Source of the DNA: CAIZQW01 sp942493055
Lineage (GTDB): Bacteria; Verrucomicrobiota; Kiritimatiellia; RFP12; UBA1067
DNA: 64,000 bases
Assembly (NCBI GenBank): GCA_942493055.1
Contig: OW818680.1
Coordinates: 3,224,001-3,288,000 of the forward strand
Direction of reading: 5' to 3'
Every line of letters starts with the position of its first letter. Position 1 is the first letter of the stretch. Both the position numbers and the translations under genes were made by a program. Under the pieces are notes generated by a model. The model did no database searches. It was not told the origin of the DNA and saw nothing but the letters and a program-made list of their open reading frames with translations. Positions 32,540-40,937 of this stretch are shown here, in pieces.

Positions 32540-34141
32540 ATGACAGACACGCCCGACCCCTACGACCCCTGTCCCTGCGGCAGTGGCAAGAAGTATAAGT
32601 TTTGCTGTTACCAGAAGGCGCGCGACCTGCCGCTGGAGCGTTTTTCGGCGAATTGGGTCGCGGCGGAGCCGCTGGCCGCCAACCAGACGTTTTTAGTAAG
32701 TGTCACGGAAGAGAACCTCCTGACCAACAGCAGGGGGGTGCGCCTGATGGCGGCGGGTGACTATGAAGGCGCGATAAAGCTGTTTAAGCAGGCGATGAAA
32801 GCAGGGCCGGACTTCTATACGCCTGCAAACAATCTGGCGCTCTGCCTCTATGTGACAGGCCGCCTCAAAGAGGCCATCCGCGTCCAGAGCCAAAGTCTGA
32901 AGGACTCCTCCTTTCCCAATCCCTTTGGCCTGGCGAATCTTTCGATTTATCATTATATCGACGGCGACGAGGCACTCTCCCGCCAATGCCTGGACGCCGC
33001 GCTCAAGCTCGGGATGCCCAGCGCGGATGCCTGCATCAAGGTCTGCGAGGCGCTCTGCCGTTTTAAGCGGCATCAGGATATTCTTGCTGTTGCGGATGCG
33101 AGTCCCTTCCGGAGCAACCCCGACATCTGCTTCTTCACGGGCGTGGCCGCTGCAAACCTCGGCGACCGGGCGCGCGCACAACAGGATTTAAGCCGTCAGA
33201 AGGAGAGTCATTACAAGGCGGAAATCATCCGACGGTATCGGGCGCATCTTCGCGAGGGCACTGCACCGCATACCGTGCTGGGGGACTGGCCCTATCTCTA
33301 TTCGCAGGAGGTTATTCCGCCTGACCTTCTGGAAGTTGAATTTCTGGATAACCTTAAGGGGTGGCGTGACCGACGCATCATCCTGGATGTCTGCGAAGTG
33401 TTCTGCAACGAGAAACCCTCGGCCGCGGCGGAGGCGCTCGACATGCTTGAGAACATCCTCCATCCGGATGTCATCCCCTTTCTATGGAAGATCGCCAACG
33501 GAAGCTTCGGCTCGGACGAATTCCGAATAAAGGCACTGACCCATTTACAGCATGCAGGCGCGGTCAACCCGGGGCAGGAGGTCGAGGTCCTCATAAAAGG
33601 CGAGCGCAAAAAAATCGTCCTCAGCGGCACGCGCCTGAATCCGGATTTCCGTTTTGGCGGGGAGATCTCGGAGGAGCTGGAATCGCTATATATAAAAGCC
33701 TGCAAGGATACACACAAGAAGAAGACGAACTGGACGGCGAACGGCAAGGCCTTTCAGCGCATCATGCAAGAGGCCCCGGACTATTATCCTGCGCGGTTCA
33801 ATTACGCCGTGAGTCTTTTTTATCAGGGCCGCCTGGACGAAGCCGAGGAGATGCTGCGTACGCTCATCAAGGAGCAGCCCGAGTATCTCTTCGCATGGGC
33901 AAACCTCATGCATGTTCTCATTGGCAAGGAGTGCCTGGCCGAGGCAGAGGAGCTGATCAAGCGGGCCCCTGTCCCCGAAGAGACCCATCCCCTCGCCATG
34001 GTCGCCTGGCTAGTGGCGAAAACCATGTTTTACAAGAAGACAGAAGATGACGACTCGGCTGCAGATTCTATCGCATCAGCTTATGATATCGCTCCGGATC
34101 ACCCGACGGTAAAGGCCTTGTATGAGGAGTATTGGGGGTAG
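32540..34141 (+). CDS. SEC-C motif and TPR-repeat protein
   Basis: 533 residues from the ATG at 32540, which has GAGG upstream; an ATG at 32525 overlapping the previous gene is less likely. The N-terminus carries a SEC-C zinc-binding motif (PCPCGSGKKYKFCC, about residues 8-21). Tetratricopeptide-like helical pairs follow at both ends (AAGDYEGAIKLFKQAMKAGPDFYTPANNLALCLYVTGRLKEAI; YPARFNYAVSLFYQGRLDEAEEMLRTLIKEQPEYLFAWANL), with a less regular middle. SEC-C motifs bind zinc and occur in SecA and many proteins of unknown role; TPRs bind partner proteins. No signal peptide, so cytoplasmic. Confidence 0.87.
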   Translation: MTDTPDPYDPCPCGSGKKYKFCCYQKARDLPLERFSANWVAAEPLAANQTFLVSVTEENLLTNSRGVRLMAAGDYEGAIKLFKQAMKAGPDFYTPANNLALCLYVTGRLKEAIRVQSQSLKDSSFPNPFGLANLSIYHYIDGDEALSRQCLDAALKLGMPSADACIKVCEALCRFKRHQDILAVADASPFRSNPDICFFTGVAAANLGDRARAQQDLSRQKESHYKAEIIRRYRAHLREGTAPHTVLGDWPYLYSQEVIPPDLLEVEFLDNLKGWRDRRIILDVCEVFCNEKPSAAAEALDMLENILHPDVIPFLWKIANGSFGSDEFRIKALTHLQHAGAVNPGQEVEVLIKGERKKIVLSGTRLNPDFRFGGEISEELESLYIKACKDTHKKKTNWTANGKAFQRIMQEAPDYYPARFNYAVSLFYQGRLDEAEEMLRTLIKEQPEYLFAWANLMHVLIGKECLAEAEELIKRAPVPEETHPLAMVAWLVAKTMFYKKTEDDDSAADSIASAYDIAPDHPTVKALYEEYWG

Positions 34142-34148
34142 CGGTGAG

Positions 34149-34211
34149 CCCAAGGGAGAACGGGTTTTCCAACCCGTTGAAGCACGGACAAGAACGTCCG
34201 TATCTCCTTGG
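34149..34211. repeat. Two-lobed palindromic element
   Basis: The outer stem CCAAGGGAGA/ATCTCCTTGG encloses ACGGGTT-TTCC-AACCCGT (34160-34177) and ACGGAC-AAGAAC-GTCCGT (34184-34201). It follows the SEC-C gene by eight bases and may mark the end of its transcript. Confidence 0.85.
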
Positions 34212-34216
34212 AAAGG

Positions 34217-34253
34217 TTGCAAAAATTATAATCGAAATTGCAAAATGTATAAT
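34217..34253 (+). promoter_or_regulatory. Direct repeat with 21-bp period before the giant gene at 34383
   Basis: TTGCAAAAATTATAAT (34217-34232) and TTGCAAAATGTATAAT (34238-34253) match at 14 of 16 positions and are spaced two helical turns apart. The second ends in a perfect TATAAT. They look like tandem regulator sites combined with a -10 box. No matching -35 at 17 bases was found. Confidence 0.5.
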
Positions 34254-34382
34254 ATCTTCCTTGAACAGATTATGCTAAGTTAAGAGTAAATTGTGATATT
34301 CCGTGTGAGTTTAACATGTCACAGGAATACTGGGTTCATGAGCGGGTGTCCCATGAACACAGGTGAAAATCAGGAGAGCGAT

Positions 34383-37300
34383 ATGAAACAGAGTTGTGTA
34401 AAGTTCATCGTCTGTATGATGATGAGTCTGTCCGCGCTTGCAGCGGACTGGAATGTCACGAGCGGTTCATTCACCAACGAACTGAACTGGAATCCAACAG
34501 GTGTGCCGGGCGTGGGCGAGACAGCCTTGATCGCAAACGGAGGCACAGCGCAATTCGATGGCGGCATCGTCACGAATCTTACGACCATCGCTATTGGTAC
34601 AGTCGCGAGCAATTCAGCGGGAACGATCGAGATGAGTACGGGAGAACTCTCCGCAGGACTGCTAACGGTCGGAGGCCTGGGCACAGGCACGGTGATACAA
34701 ACCGGTGGAAAGCTGACGAAGATGGGAGCCGGTGGCGATTGGCGGTTTGGTGATGCGGCCAGCGGGGTCGGCTCCTACAGTCTGTCGGATGGAACCTTAG
34801 ATACCGGCGCATCCAATTTTCAAATCGGCGGATCAGGTAAGGGCTCTTTGACACAAACCGGCGGCACGCTCAACAGTGGCCAATGGCCCGTGGTGGGACG
34901 CTTCGTTGGCAGCACAGGATCTTACGCACTTTCAGGCGGCGTGTTCAACCAGACTGCTCCTGGCTGCCGACTGATCGTCGGCGAGGAGGGGACAGGCACA
35001 TTTACTGTGAGCGGCAGTGGCGTGGCGGAACTTAACGGCGGACTAAGCATCGGACACACGGCTTTGGGAATAGGGATTGTGACACTTTCGACCAATGCTC
35101 AAATCGTTACCCCTATCGTGTATAGGAACAACGTCAACGGCAGCGGAACTTTCAACTTTGATGGAGGGACGTTGCGAGCGAGGGGAAATGGGGCGACTAT
35201 TGCCAACTTCATGCAGGGGCTGACGGCTGTCAATGTGAAAGCAGGTGGTGCGACCATCGACTCCAGCAACAACGTGATCACGATCGCCCAGAATCTGCTG
35301 GATGGAGGGGGGGCGGGTAGTCTGACAAAGCTGGGGACGGGCTTTTTGACGCTCAGCGGAGCGAATGCCTATTCGGGGAATACCATGGTCAGCAACGGCG
35401 TCCTCTCGGTCTCCAAAGCGAGTTCGTTGCCGGGCTACAATCTGTCAGGGAAGGTTTCGGTCAACAGTGGGGCAGGGCTGGTCGTCGGAGTCGGCGGCGC
35501 AGGACAGTGGAGCACAAACGAGATCGACTCGCTTATGGCCAACGCAACCTTTGGGGCCGATTCATCGTTCGGCTTCGATACGACTGGCGGAAACTACACA
35601 AATAGCGCGGATATCAGTTACCCGCTCGGTCTATTGAAAGTAGGACCCAACACACTGAAGCTAAGTGGAAACAGCACGTATACGGGCAGCACAATTGCTT
35701 ACGGAGGCATTCTGCAGGCTGATTTTGGGACAGGACTGCCAAACACAACCAATGTCACGCTCAGCGGCGGAACGCTCTCTTCTGCGAACGGCAGTATTAC
35801 AGCTGCGCTGGGCACAGGCGCGGGTCAGATCAATTTGATTTCAGGTAGCGCTCACGGATTCAGTGCCTTTAATACGCCGTTGTCGGTCAATGTCGGCGGC
35901 TCCGCAGCAACACTCCAATGGGGGTCCACGCTCTTTAATCCAAACCCTCTGCTGTTGAATGAGACGTCTGCGAACAGCGAGCTCACCCTCGTCAACGGAC
36001 TGGATTTGAACGGCGCATCGCGGTCTATTAACGTGAACGCGGCGGGCACCAGTGCCGCAATCACGGGCAACATCAGCAACAGCACAGGGACAGGAGCGTT
36101 GACAAAGGGTGGGGCTGGCACATTGACGTTGGCAGGCACGAATGTATACACCGGTGCTACAACGGTCAACGACGGAACGCTGGCACTGGCTTCGACCAGC
36201 AGCAACTATTTAGGTGCAGTGACCATCAACAACTCCGCCACAATGACGATTACAAACACGGCGAGCGTCAACTCCTTCGCTGGCGCTTTAATAGTAGCAG
36301 GCGCGGGACGCCTCACTGTGAGCGGACCGACCGCTACAGTTGGCGCCTATGATCTGGTCGTCGGAAACGCAAATGGGACGCGCGGCGTGGCCACTGTATC
36401 CACGAACCTCAGCGTCCGCTATATGAAGATCGGAACAGTCAATCCGTCTGCCGGCGCTGTCTATCTGACCGGGGGCGCACTCGCCAACGTCGGCGGCGCG
36501 ACTGCTGGCGGCATCGATATCGGCGAGTCGGGTTATGGCTACTTCCGTCAAACCGGCGGAACGTTCACTGGAAACGAAATCGCCGTCGGGTACAACACCT
36601 CAGGATACGGTGTGCTCACGCTGGACGGAGGCACCTTCGCTCCGACAGCCAACCTCTATCTGTTCTGCGGTCGCAACGGGGGCACAGGATATATTCATGT
36701 GAATGACGGCGAACTGATTGCGCCAGCCAATTTTGGTATAAGCTGGGCTAATTTAGCCGGCCGTGGCGAGGTCAACGTTAACGGTGGGCTTCTCAATGCA
36801 GCAGCGGGCGGTTTCCGCTTTATGGGGAGCACAGCCAACAGTATTCTCAATCTCAGGGGCGGCGTCTTACGTACCACCACCATCAACAAGACAGCCACAG
36901 GGCCGTCTTATCTGAATCTTCATGGCGGAAAGCTGCTCGCGAGCGCAAACCTTCAGAATCTTATTCAAAATCTGAGCGGCGCGTATGTCTATCCCGGTGG
37001 TGCAATGATCGACACGACAAACGTAAATGTTAAAATTCCCCAGCCGTTGTTGGCACCCACCGGAAACGGCGTGACCTCCATCCCGCTTACGGGCAACGGC
37101 GCTGGATACATCGGTGAACCCGTGGTCCAGTTCACAGGGGGAGGAGGCACAGGTGCTACAGCACGAGCACTGGTCAACCTGCCTCTTGGAACGGTCACGA
37201 CTATTCAGATTACCAATCCAGGGTTTGGCTATACGAGTGCGCCAACCGTCACTCTGGCAGGCGGCGGATACACCTCCGCCGCAACTTTGGGCACAGTCTC

Positions 37301-38840
37301 TATTGGCGCCAGTGCGAGCGGGGGTCTCACGAAATTGGGCTCAGGCATGCTCACGCTAACAGCTACGAACACCTATACAGGTGCTACATCGATCAGCAAT
37401 GGTGTGTTGATCTTAGGCGTGGCAACTGCGCTTCCGGTTGGTGCTAACGTAAACGTGGCAGGCGGCACCTACAGTCTGGGCGGGTTCACGGTGACCAACA
37501 GCACAGTCACTGTAAACGGCGGCACCATCGAGAACGGCACATTAATGGCCTCCTCTGTGATCGTCACGGGTTCGGGCACGATCGATGTCCCGATCACGGG
37601 CACAGCCGGTCTTGTCAAGACTGGCTCAGGCGCGTTAAGACTCTCCGGTTCCAGCGGTTTTGCAGGCGAGATGACCGTGCAAGGCGGAAGCGTGCTTCTG
37701 AGCTCGCCGCTAAAACATCGGTGGGGCTTTAACAACGACTTGACGGACTCCGTAGGCGGACAGACCGCAACAATCGGGGGATCAGGGGCCACATGGAGTT
37801 CCAGTCAAGTCACACTTCCCGGCGGCGGAAAGGGAACGGCGGCGTTCGTTTCGCTGGGCCAGAATATTCTGCCCACGAACAATGCGCCAGTTACCATCGA
37901 ACTATGGGCGACGCAGCGTTCAATACAAAACTGGAGCCGCATTTTTGATTTCGGTGCGAGCCAGACGACAAATATTATTATGAGCTGGACGACGGGCACT
38001 ACGTTAACATCGGATCGTGTGGAGTGCAAACCTAACGGAGTAGCTGTAGACAACACCATGCAACCGTACACACTCAATCAGGAATTTCATATAGCGATGG
38101 TCATCACGCCTGGCGGAGGAGCAGGCGGAACCACCCTTCTCCAGTGGTATAAGATGGATGCGACGGGTGCAACGCTCAAATCCGGATCGATGAGCGTGAA
38201 CTTCACGCTAGCCGACCTGCTCCAGACCAACATGTGGCTCGGACAATCCGAGTACAATGACGCCTGTGCGAACGCGAGCTACAACGAGGTTCGCATCTGG
38301 AACGCAGCCTTATCGCAGACACAACTCGCGACAAACTCGGTGTTGGGACCTGACGCTTTACCGTCTATCAGCATTCTCCCAGAAACAGCAATCGTCACGC
38401 TGACAGGCGGGAGCACACTGGATCTCGGCGGCCTGAGCCAGTCCCTGACCAGTCTCAGTGGCAGCGGCCTGATGACGAACGGCACGTTGTCTGTCACGAA
38501 CATGATCGCACCTGGCGGAATCGGAGCACTCGATACGCTGACGATTGCCGCTTCAACGACCCTGGGAGGCACCCTGCGCATCGACATGGCCACGGACGGC
38601 ACCAGCGATTTGCTAAACGTGCAGGGGGCGCTTAACTTGTCCGGCCTTGCCCTGCAGATTGAAAATCCAAGCTTACTGCGTAGCTCAAAAGTCTATCGCA
38701 TCGCCACCTTCACGCCTGGCCAGCTCACAGGTAAATTCGCATCAACCAACCTCGAAGGCACCGGCATGGGCGTGGTCTATGATAATGTCGCGGGTGAAAT
38801 CAGGATCATCTCCGTGGGCACCATGATCAGCTTCATGTAA
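34383..38840 (+). CDS. Giant beta-strand-repeat passenger protein with LamG module and C-terminal tail (A)
   Basis: 1485 residues from the ATG at 34383 (AGGAG upstream). The signal peptide is MKQSCVKFIVCMMMSLSALA. The body is autotransporter-associated beta-strand repeats of the form GxGxLTLSGxNTYTGxTxVxxGxL, at least five good copies, predicting a long beta-solenoid. A LamG-like domain lies at about 1108-1315 (HRWGFNNDLTDSVGG, VTIELWATQRS, YNEVRIWNAALS). A domain of about 90 residues (DLLNVQGALNLSGLALQIENP onward) ends in GTMISFM. No outer-membrane beta-barrel is present, unlike true type V autotransporters. A 220-residue module (about 365-590) is shared with the protein at 48946. Probably exported to the cell surface; ligand unknown. 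A strong terminator follows at 38867. Confidence 0.9.
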   Translation: MKQSCVKFIVCMMMSLSALAADWNVTSGSFTNELNWNPTGVPGVGETALIANGGTAQFDGGIVTNLTTIAIGTVASNSAGTIEMSTGELSAGLLTVGGLGTGTVIQTGGKLTKMGAGGDWRFGDAASGVGSYSLSDGTLDTGASNFQIGGSGKGSLTQTGGTLNSGQWPVVGRFVGSTGSYALSGGVFNQTAPGCRLIVGEEGTGTFTVSGSGVAELNGGLSIGHTALGIGIVTLSTNAQIVTPIVYRNNVNGSGTFNFDGGTLRARGNGATIANFMQGLTAVNVKAGGATIDSSNNVITIAQNLLDGGGAGSLTKLGTGFLTLSGANAYSGNTMVSNGVLSVSKASSLPGYNLSGKVSVNSGAGLVVGVGGAGQWSTNEIDSLMANATFGADSSFGFDTTGGNYTNSADISYPLGLLKVGPNTLKLSGNSTYTGSTIAYGGILQADFGTGLPNTTNVTLSGGTLSSANGSITAALGTGAGQINLISGSAHGFSAFNTPLSVNVGGSAATLQWGSTLFNPNPLLLNETSANSELTLVNGLDLNGASRSINVNAAGTSAAITGNISNSTGTGALTKGGAGTLTLAGTNVYTGATTVNDGTLALASTSSNYLGAVTINNSATMTITNTASVNSFAGALIVAGAGRLTVSGPTATVGAYDLVVGNANGTRGVATVSTNLSVRYMKIGTVNPSAGAVYLTGGALANVGGATAGGIDIGESGYGYFRQTGGTFTGNEIAVGYNTSGYGVLTLDGGTFAPTANLYLFCGRNGGTGYIHVNDGELIAPANFGISWANLAGRGEVNVNGGLLNAAAGGFRFMGSTANSILNLRGGVLRTTTINKTATGPSYLNLHGGKLLASANLQNLIQNLSGAYVYPGGAMIDTTNVNVKIPQPLLAPTGNGVTSIPLTGNGAGYIGEPVVQFTGGGGTGATARALVNLPLGTVTTIQITNPGFGYTSAPTVTLAGGGYTSAATLGTVSIGASASGGLTKLGSGMLTLTATNTYTGATSISNGVLILGVATALPVGANVNVAGGTYSLGGFTVTNSTVTVNGGTIENGTLMASSVIVTGSGTIDVPITGTAGLVKTGSGALRLSGSSGFAGEMTVQGGSVLLSSPLKHRWGFNNDLTDSVGGQTATIGGSGATWSSSQVTLPGGGKGTAAFVSLGQNILPTNNAPVTIELWATQRSIQNWSRIFDFGASQTTNIIMSWTTGTTLTSDRVECKPNGVAVDNTMQPYTLNQEFHIAMVITPGGGAGGTTLLQWYKMDATGATLKSGSMSVNFTLADLLQTNMWLGQSEYNDACANASYNEVRIWNAALSQTQLATNSVLGPDALPSISILPETAIVTLTGGSTLDLGGLSQSLTSLSGSGLMTNGTLSVTNMIAPGGIGALDTLTIAASTTLGGTLRIDMATDGTSDLLNVQGALNLSGLALQIENPSLLRSSKVYRIATFTPGQLTGKFASTNLEGTGMGVVYDNVAGEIRIISVGTMISFM

Positions 38841-38866
38841 CCCATGGCGTCCTCGATCGAAGCACC

Positions 38867-38910
38867 AAAAAAACAAACGCGCGGCCGAACCCGGCCTCGC
38901 GTTTGTTTTT
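38867..38910. terminator. Bidirectional intrinsic terminator
   Basis: A perfect 13-bp inverted repeat, AAAAACAAACGCG (38869-38881) and CGCGTTTGTTTTT (38898-38910), flanks a GC-rich loop with A and T tracts on either side. It separates the convergent genes ending at 38840 and 38912. Confidence 0.92.
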
Positions 38911-38911
38911 C

Positions 38912-39466
38912 TTACTTGAAGGCGGCTTCAAGTTGGGCCAGCACTTTTTGTTCTTCGGGAGAGAGCGTGCCGAAGCCCAGGAAGCCTCCGGCCGCATTCG
39001 CGACAATGCGCGCGTCCGTCAGCACCTCCGCTTTCAGGGACTGGCGCTCTTCAGGGCTCAATTGCTGGCAGAGCGCCTGGATGTAGTGTTCCCAGGCCTC
39101 CATGAGTTCAGGGCCTGGTTTCTGCTTGAGCCAGACCGAGAGCATAATGGTATCCACCTGCTTATTGCGTAAGCCTGCCTTGTGTACAAAGCGGAATAAT
39201 TCATCCCGCTCTTTGTCCTGCAGTTCGCCATCCGCCCATGCCACCTCAATGAGCGGGATGGCAAAGAGCGTTGCCAGGACATCCGGACGGATATCGAGCT
39301 TAATCAATTTATCCAGAACAGCTTCGTCCGTAATTCCGGAAACCTGCGCCAGGTTGGCCTTCGTCTCCTGCATGGCTTCGAGCTTTTTCCGAGCCTCGAT
39401 CAAGAGCTGATCTTTTTTCAGGAAAAACTGATCCTCCATAATCCGCCCCAATGAAATGTCTATCAT
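38912..39466 (-). CDS. TerB-like domain protein
   Basis: 184 residues from the ATG at 39466 with AGGAG upstream; a longer frame adds repeat-derived codons. The N-terminal part is charged (FFLKKDQLLIEARKKLEAMQETKANLAQ). The central region LFAIPLIEVAWADGELQDKERDELFRFVHKAGL matches the TerB-like all-helical fold, whose AWADG...ER motif is diagnostic. TerB-like proteins are cytoplasmic and occur in stress or membrane-associated complexes; the precise role is unknown. It shares a terminator with the giant gene on the other strand. Confidence 0.75.
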   Translation of the reverse strand: MIDISLGRIMEDQFFLKKDQLLIEARKKLEAMQETKANLAQVSGITDEAVLDKLIKLDIRPDVLATLFAIPLIEVAWADGELQDKERDELFRFVHKAGLRNKQVDTIMLSVWLKQKPGPELMEAWEHYIQALCQQLSPEERQSLKAEVLTDARIVANAAGGFLGFGTLSPEEQKVLAQLEAAFK

Positions 39467-39768
39467 GATGCTCTCCTGTGTGTGTAATGTGTTGTCCAAT
39501 TGTTTGTGATAGCAAAATTCTTTTTCGCAAAGGGCGCGAGTTGGGTGAAGGACGGCGTGCCTTCGCAAGCCCGTGGATATCCTCCTTCGCCAAGGCTACG
39601 GCGGACAGGCACGGTAGTCCGGCGGTGGCCGGATCGTCCTTCACCCGGCATCCATAATGTCAAGGCTCGGGTGCTTGCACGAGATAAGCCCCGGCGGTAT
39701 CCCGCCACTCGCGGGGGCTTTCCGTGCAAGCACCTAATAGCGTTCTTAGCGTAAAACATTCTCATAAA
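39467..39768. repeat. Spacer made of two nested palindromes
   Basis: The first has perfect 12-bp arms GGGTGAAGGACG (39543-39554) and CGTCCTTCACCC (39635-39646) around the dispersed CCTTCGCCAAGGCTACGGCGG repeat. The second has perfect 12-bp arms GGTGCTTGCACG (39670-39681) and CGTGCAAGCACC (39723-39734). It encloses an AAGCCCC/GGGGCTT stem and a GGCGG-TATC-CCGCC hairpin, giving a branched structure. No gene is present. Confidence 0.85.
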
Positions 39769-40623
39769 CTAGTTGTTCGGCAAAAACGGAAAGAGTTTAT
39801 TTAGCTCAGCTGGGGTCGGAAGGTATCCGTACTCGCTGAGTTCAAACGCCTCGGCAAAGCGCACACGCTTGCCTTGTTCGCCATAACGGGCGATGAGCTG
39901 GGCGCGGAAGCGGTTCGCATCAAGCGCCTTCCGGTCGTTGAGCCAATACTTTCCGATAAACGCTTTACGGCCTTCGAGGGAGGCGGGCACCTCCTCTGTG
40001 ATGCGGCGGTCGAAGCGCAGCCATTCGAAGAACTGGGATTCGTGCGCGCAGAGCGCTTCAAGGGAGCGGTCCATCTCCGCATCGATCGCCACAACAATGT
40101 CCGGACGTAACTCCGCAGGGGTCTTGAACGCATCGGACATATAGAAGAGCACGGGCTTGTTCCGGGGGATCGGTGTCTCCGGACACCAGAGCGGGACGCC
40201 CAGCAGATACGAGGCATCCTGCACCAGCACGCCGACGGCGCGATGGTCAGCATGGTAGTCGCACGTCCGATGGGTGAAAATTATATGAGGATCAAACTCC
40301 CGGATGAGGCGCGTCATGGTTTTGCGCATCTCAATCGAGGGGACCAGCTCGCCATCGCTCTGATCTGGAATGACCTGATAACTGCTGACGCCCAGGATCT
40401 CCTTGACCCGCTGGGTCTCGGCAAAGCGCCTCGCCTTCAAGGCGTCCGGCTGCATCGACATGTGGCCCTTGTCGCCGTTTAAAAAGGAGACCATGTTGAC
40501 CACCGCGCCTGCGGCCTGGTACTTGAGAATGGTCCCCCCTGCACAGATTTCGCAATCATCTGGATGGGCACCGATGACCATGACGCGTAATTGTTGAAAG
40601 GGGGAAGTGTGTTGTGTGTTCAT
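39769..40623 (-). CDS. PIG-L/LmbE-family deacetylase
   Basis: 284 residues from the ATG at 40623; the frame is open further upstream, but that part is repeat sequence and the Shine-Dalgarno is weak. The zinc-binding motif AHPDDCE (about residues 19-25) and the second site THRTCDYHADHRAVG (about 119-133) are intact. PIG-L enzymes remove acetyl groups from N-acetylglucosamine-containing molecules. Several members in carbohydrate-degrading bacteria sit near polysaccharide genes. The gene lies 314 bases downstream of, and in the same direction as, the haem-protein operon. Substrate not predictable. Confidence 0.9.
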   Translation of the reverse strand: MNTQHTSPFQQLRVMVIGAHPDDCEICAGGTILKYQAAGAVVNMVSFLNGDKGHMSMQPDALKARRFAETQRVKEILGVSSYQVIPDQSDGELVPSIEMRKTMTRLIREFDPHIIFTHRTCDYHADHRAVGVLVQDASYLLGVPLWCPETPIPRNKPVLFYMSDAFKTPAELRPDIVVAIDAEMDRSLEALCAHESQFFEWLRFDRRITEEVPASLEGRKAFIGKYWLNDRKALDANRFRAQLIARYGEQGKRVRFAEAFELSEYGYLPTPAELNKLFPFLPNN

Positions 40624-40937
40624 CGTTGAGTACTTAAGGAAGAATAGAATAGAATGGTTCTTGGAAATTGACAAGACCAATTTAGCTACGGATTGCGCGG
40701 ATTGGCACGGATTGAGATTTTTTACCGCAACCAGCCTACTCCTCCGCATTCGCAAGCTTGACGGCTGCCATGTCCAAAGGTCTGGAGGGCGAGGCTGGGC
40801 CGAGCCGCCTGCGACTGCCCTTTGCTCGGCTCGCCCAAGATCATGGCTCAGATCCTGCGCCGCTTCCAAGAGAGCCTTCTTCCGCTATTCCAGTATTCCA
40901 CTATTCCAACATTCCTCTCTTGTCACTCCCTCGTTTT
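40624..40937. other. Spacer with microrepeats
   Basis: 314 bases between the deacetylase start and the end of the haem giant. It contains ggattgcgcggattggcacggattgag-type units, a copy of the TTTTTTACCGCAACCAGCCTAC block (40710-40739), a degenerate GGAGGG...CTCGCCC palindrome (40784-40836) and a tandem ATTCCACT tract (40885-40916). No gene found. Confidence 0.65.
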
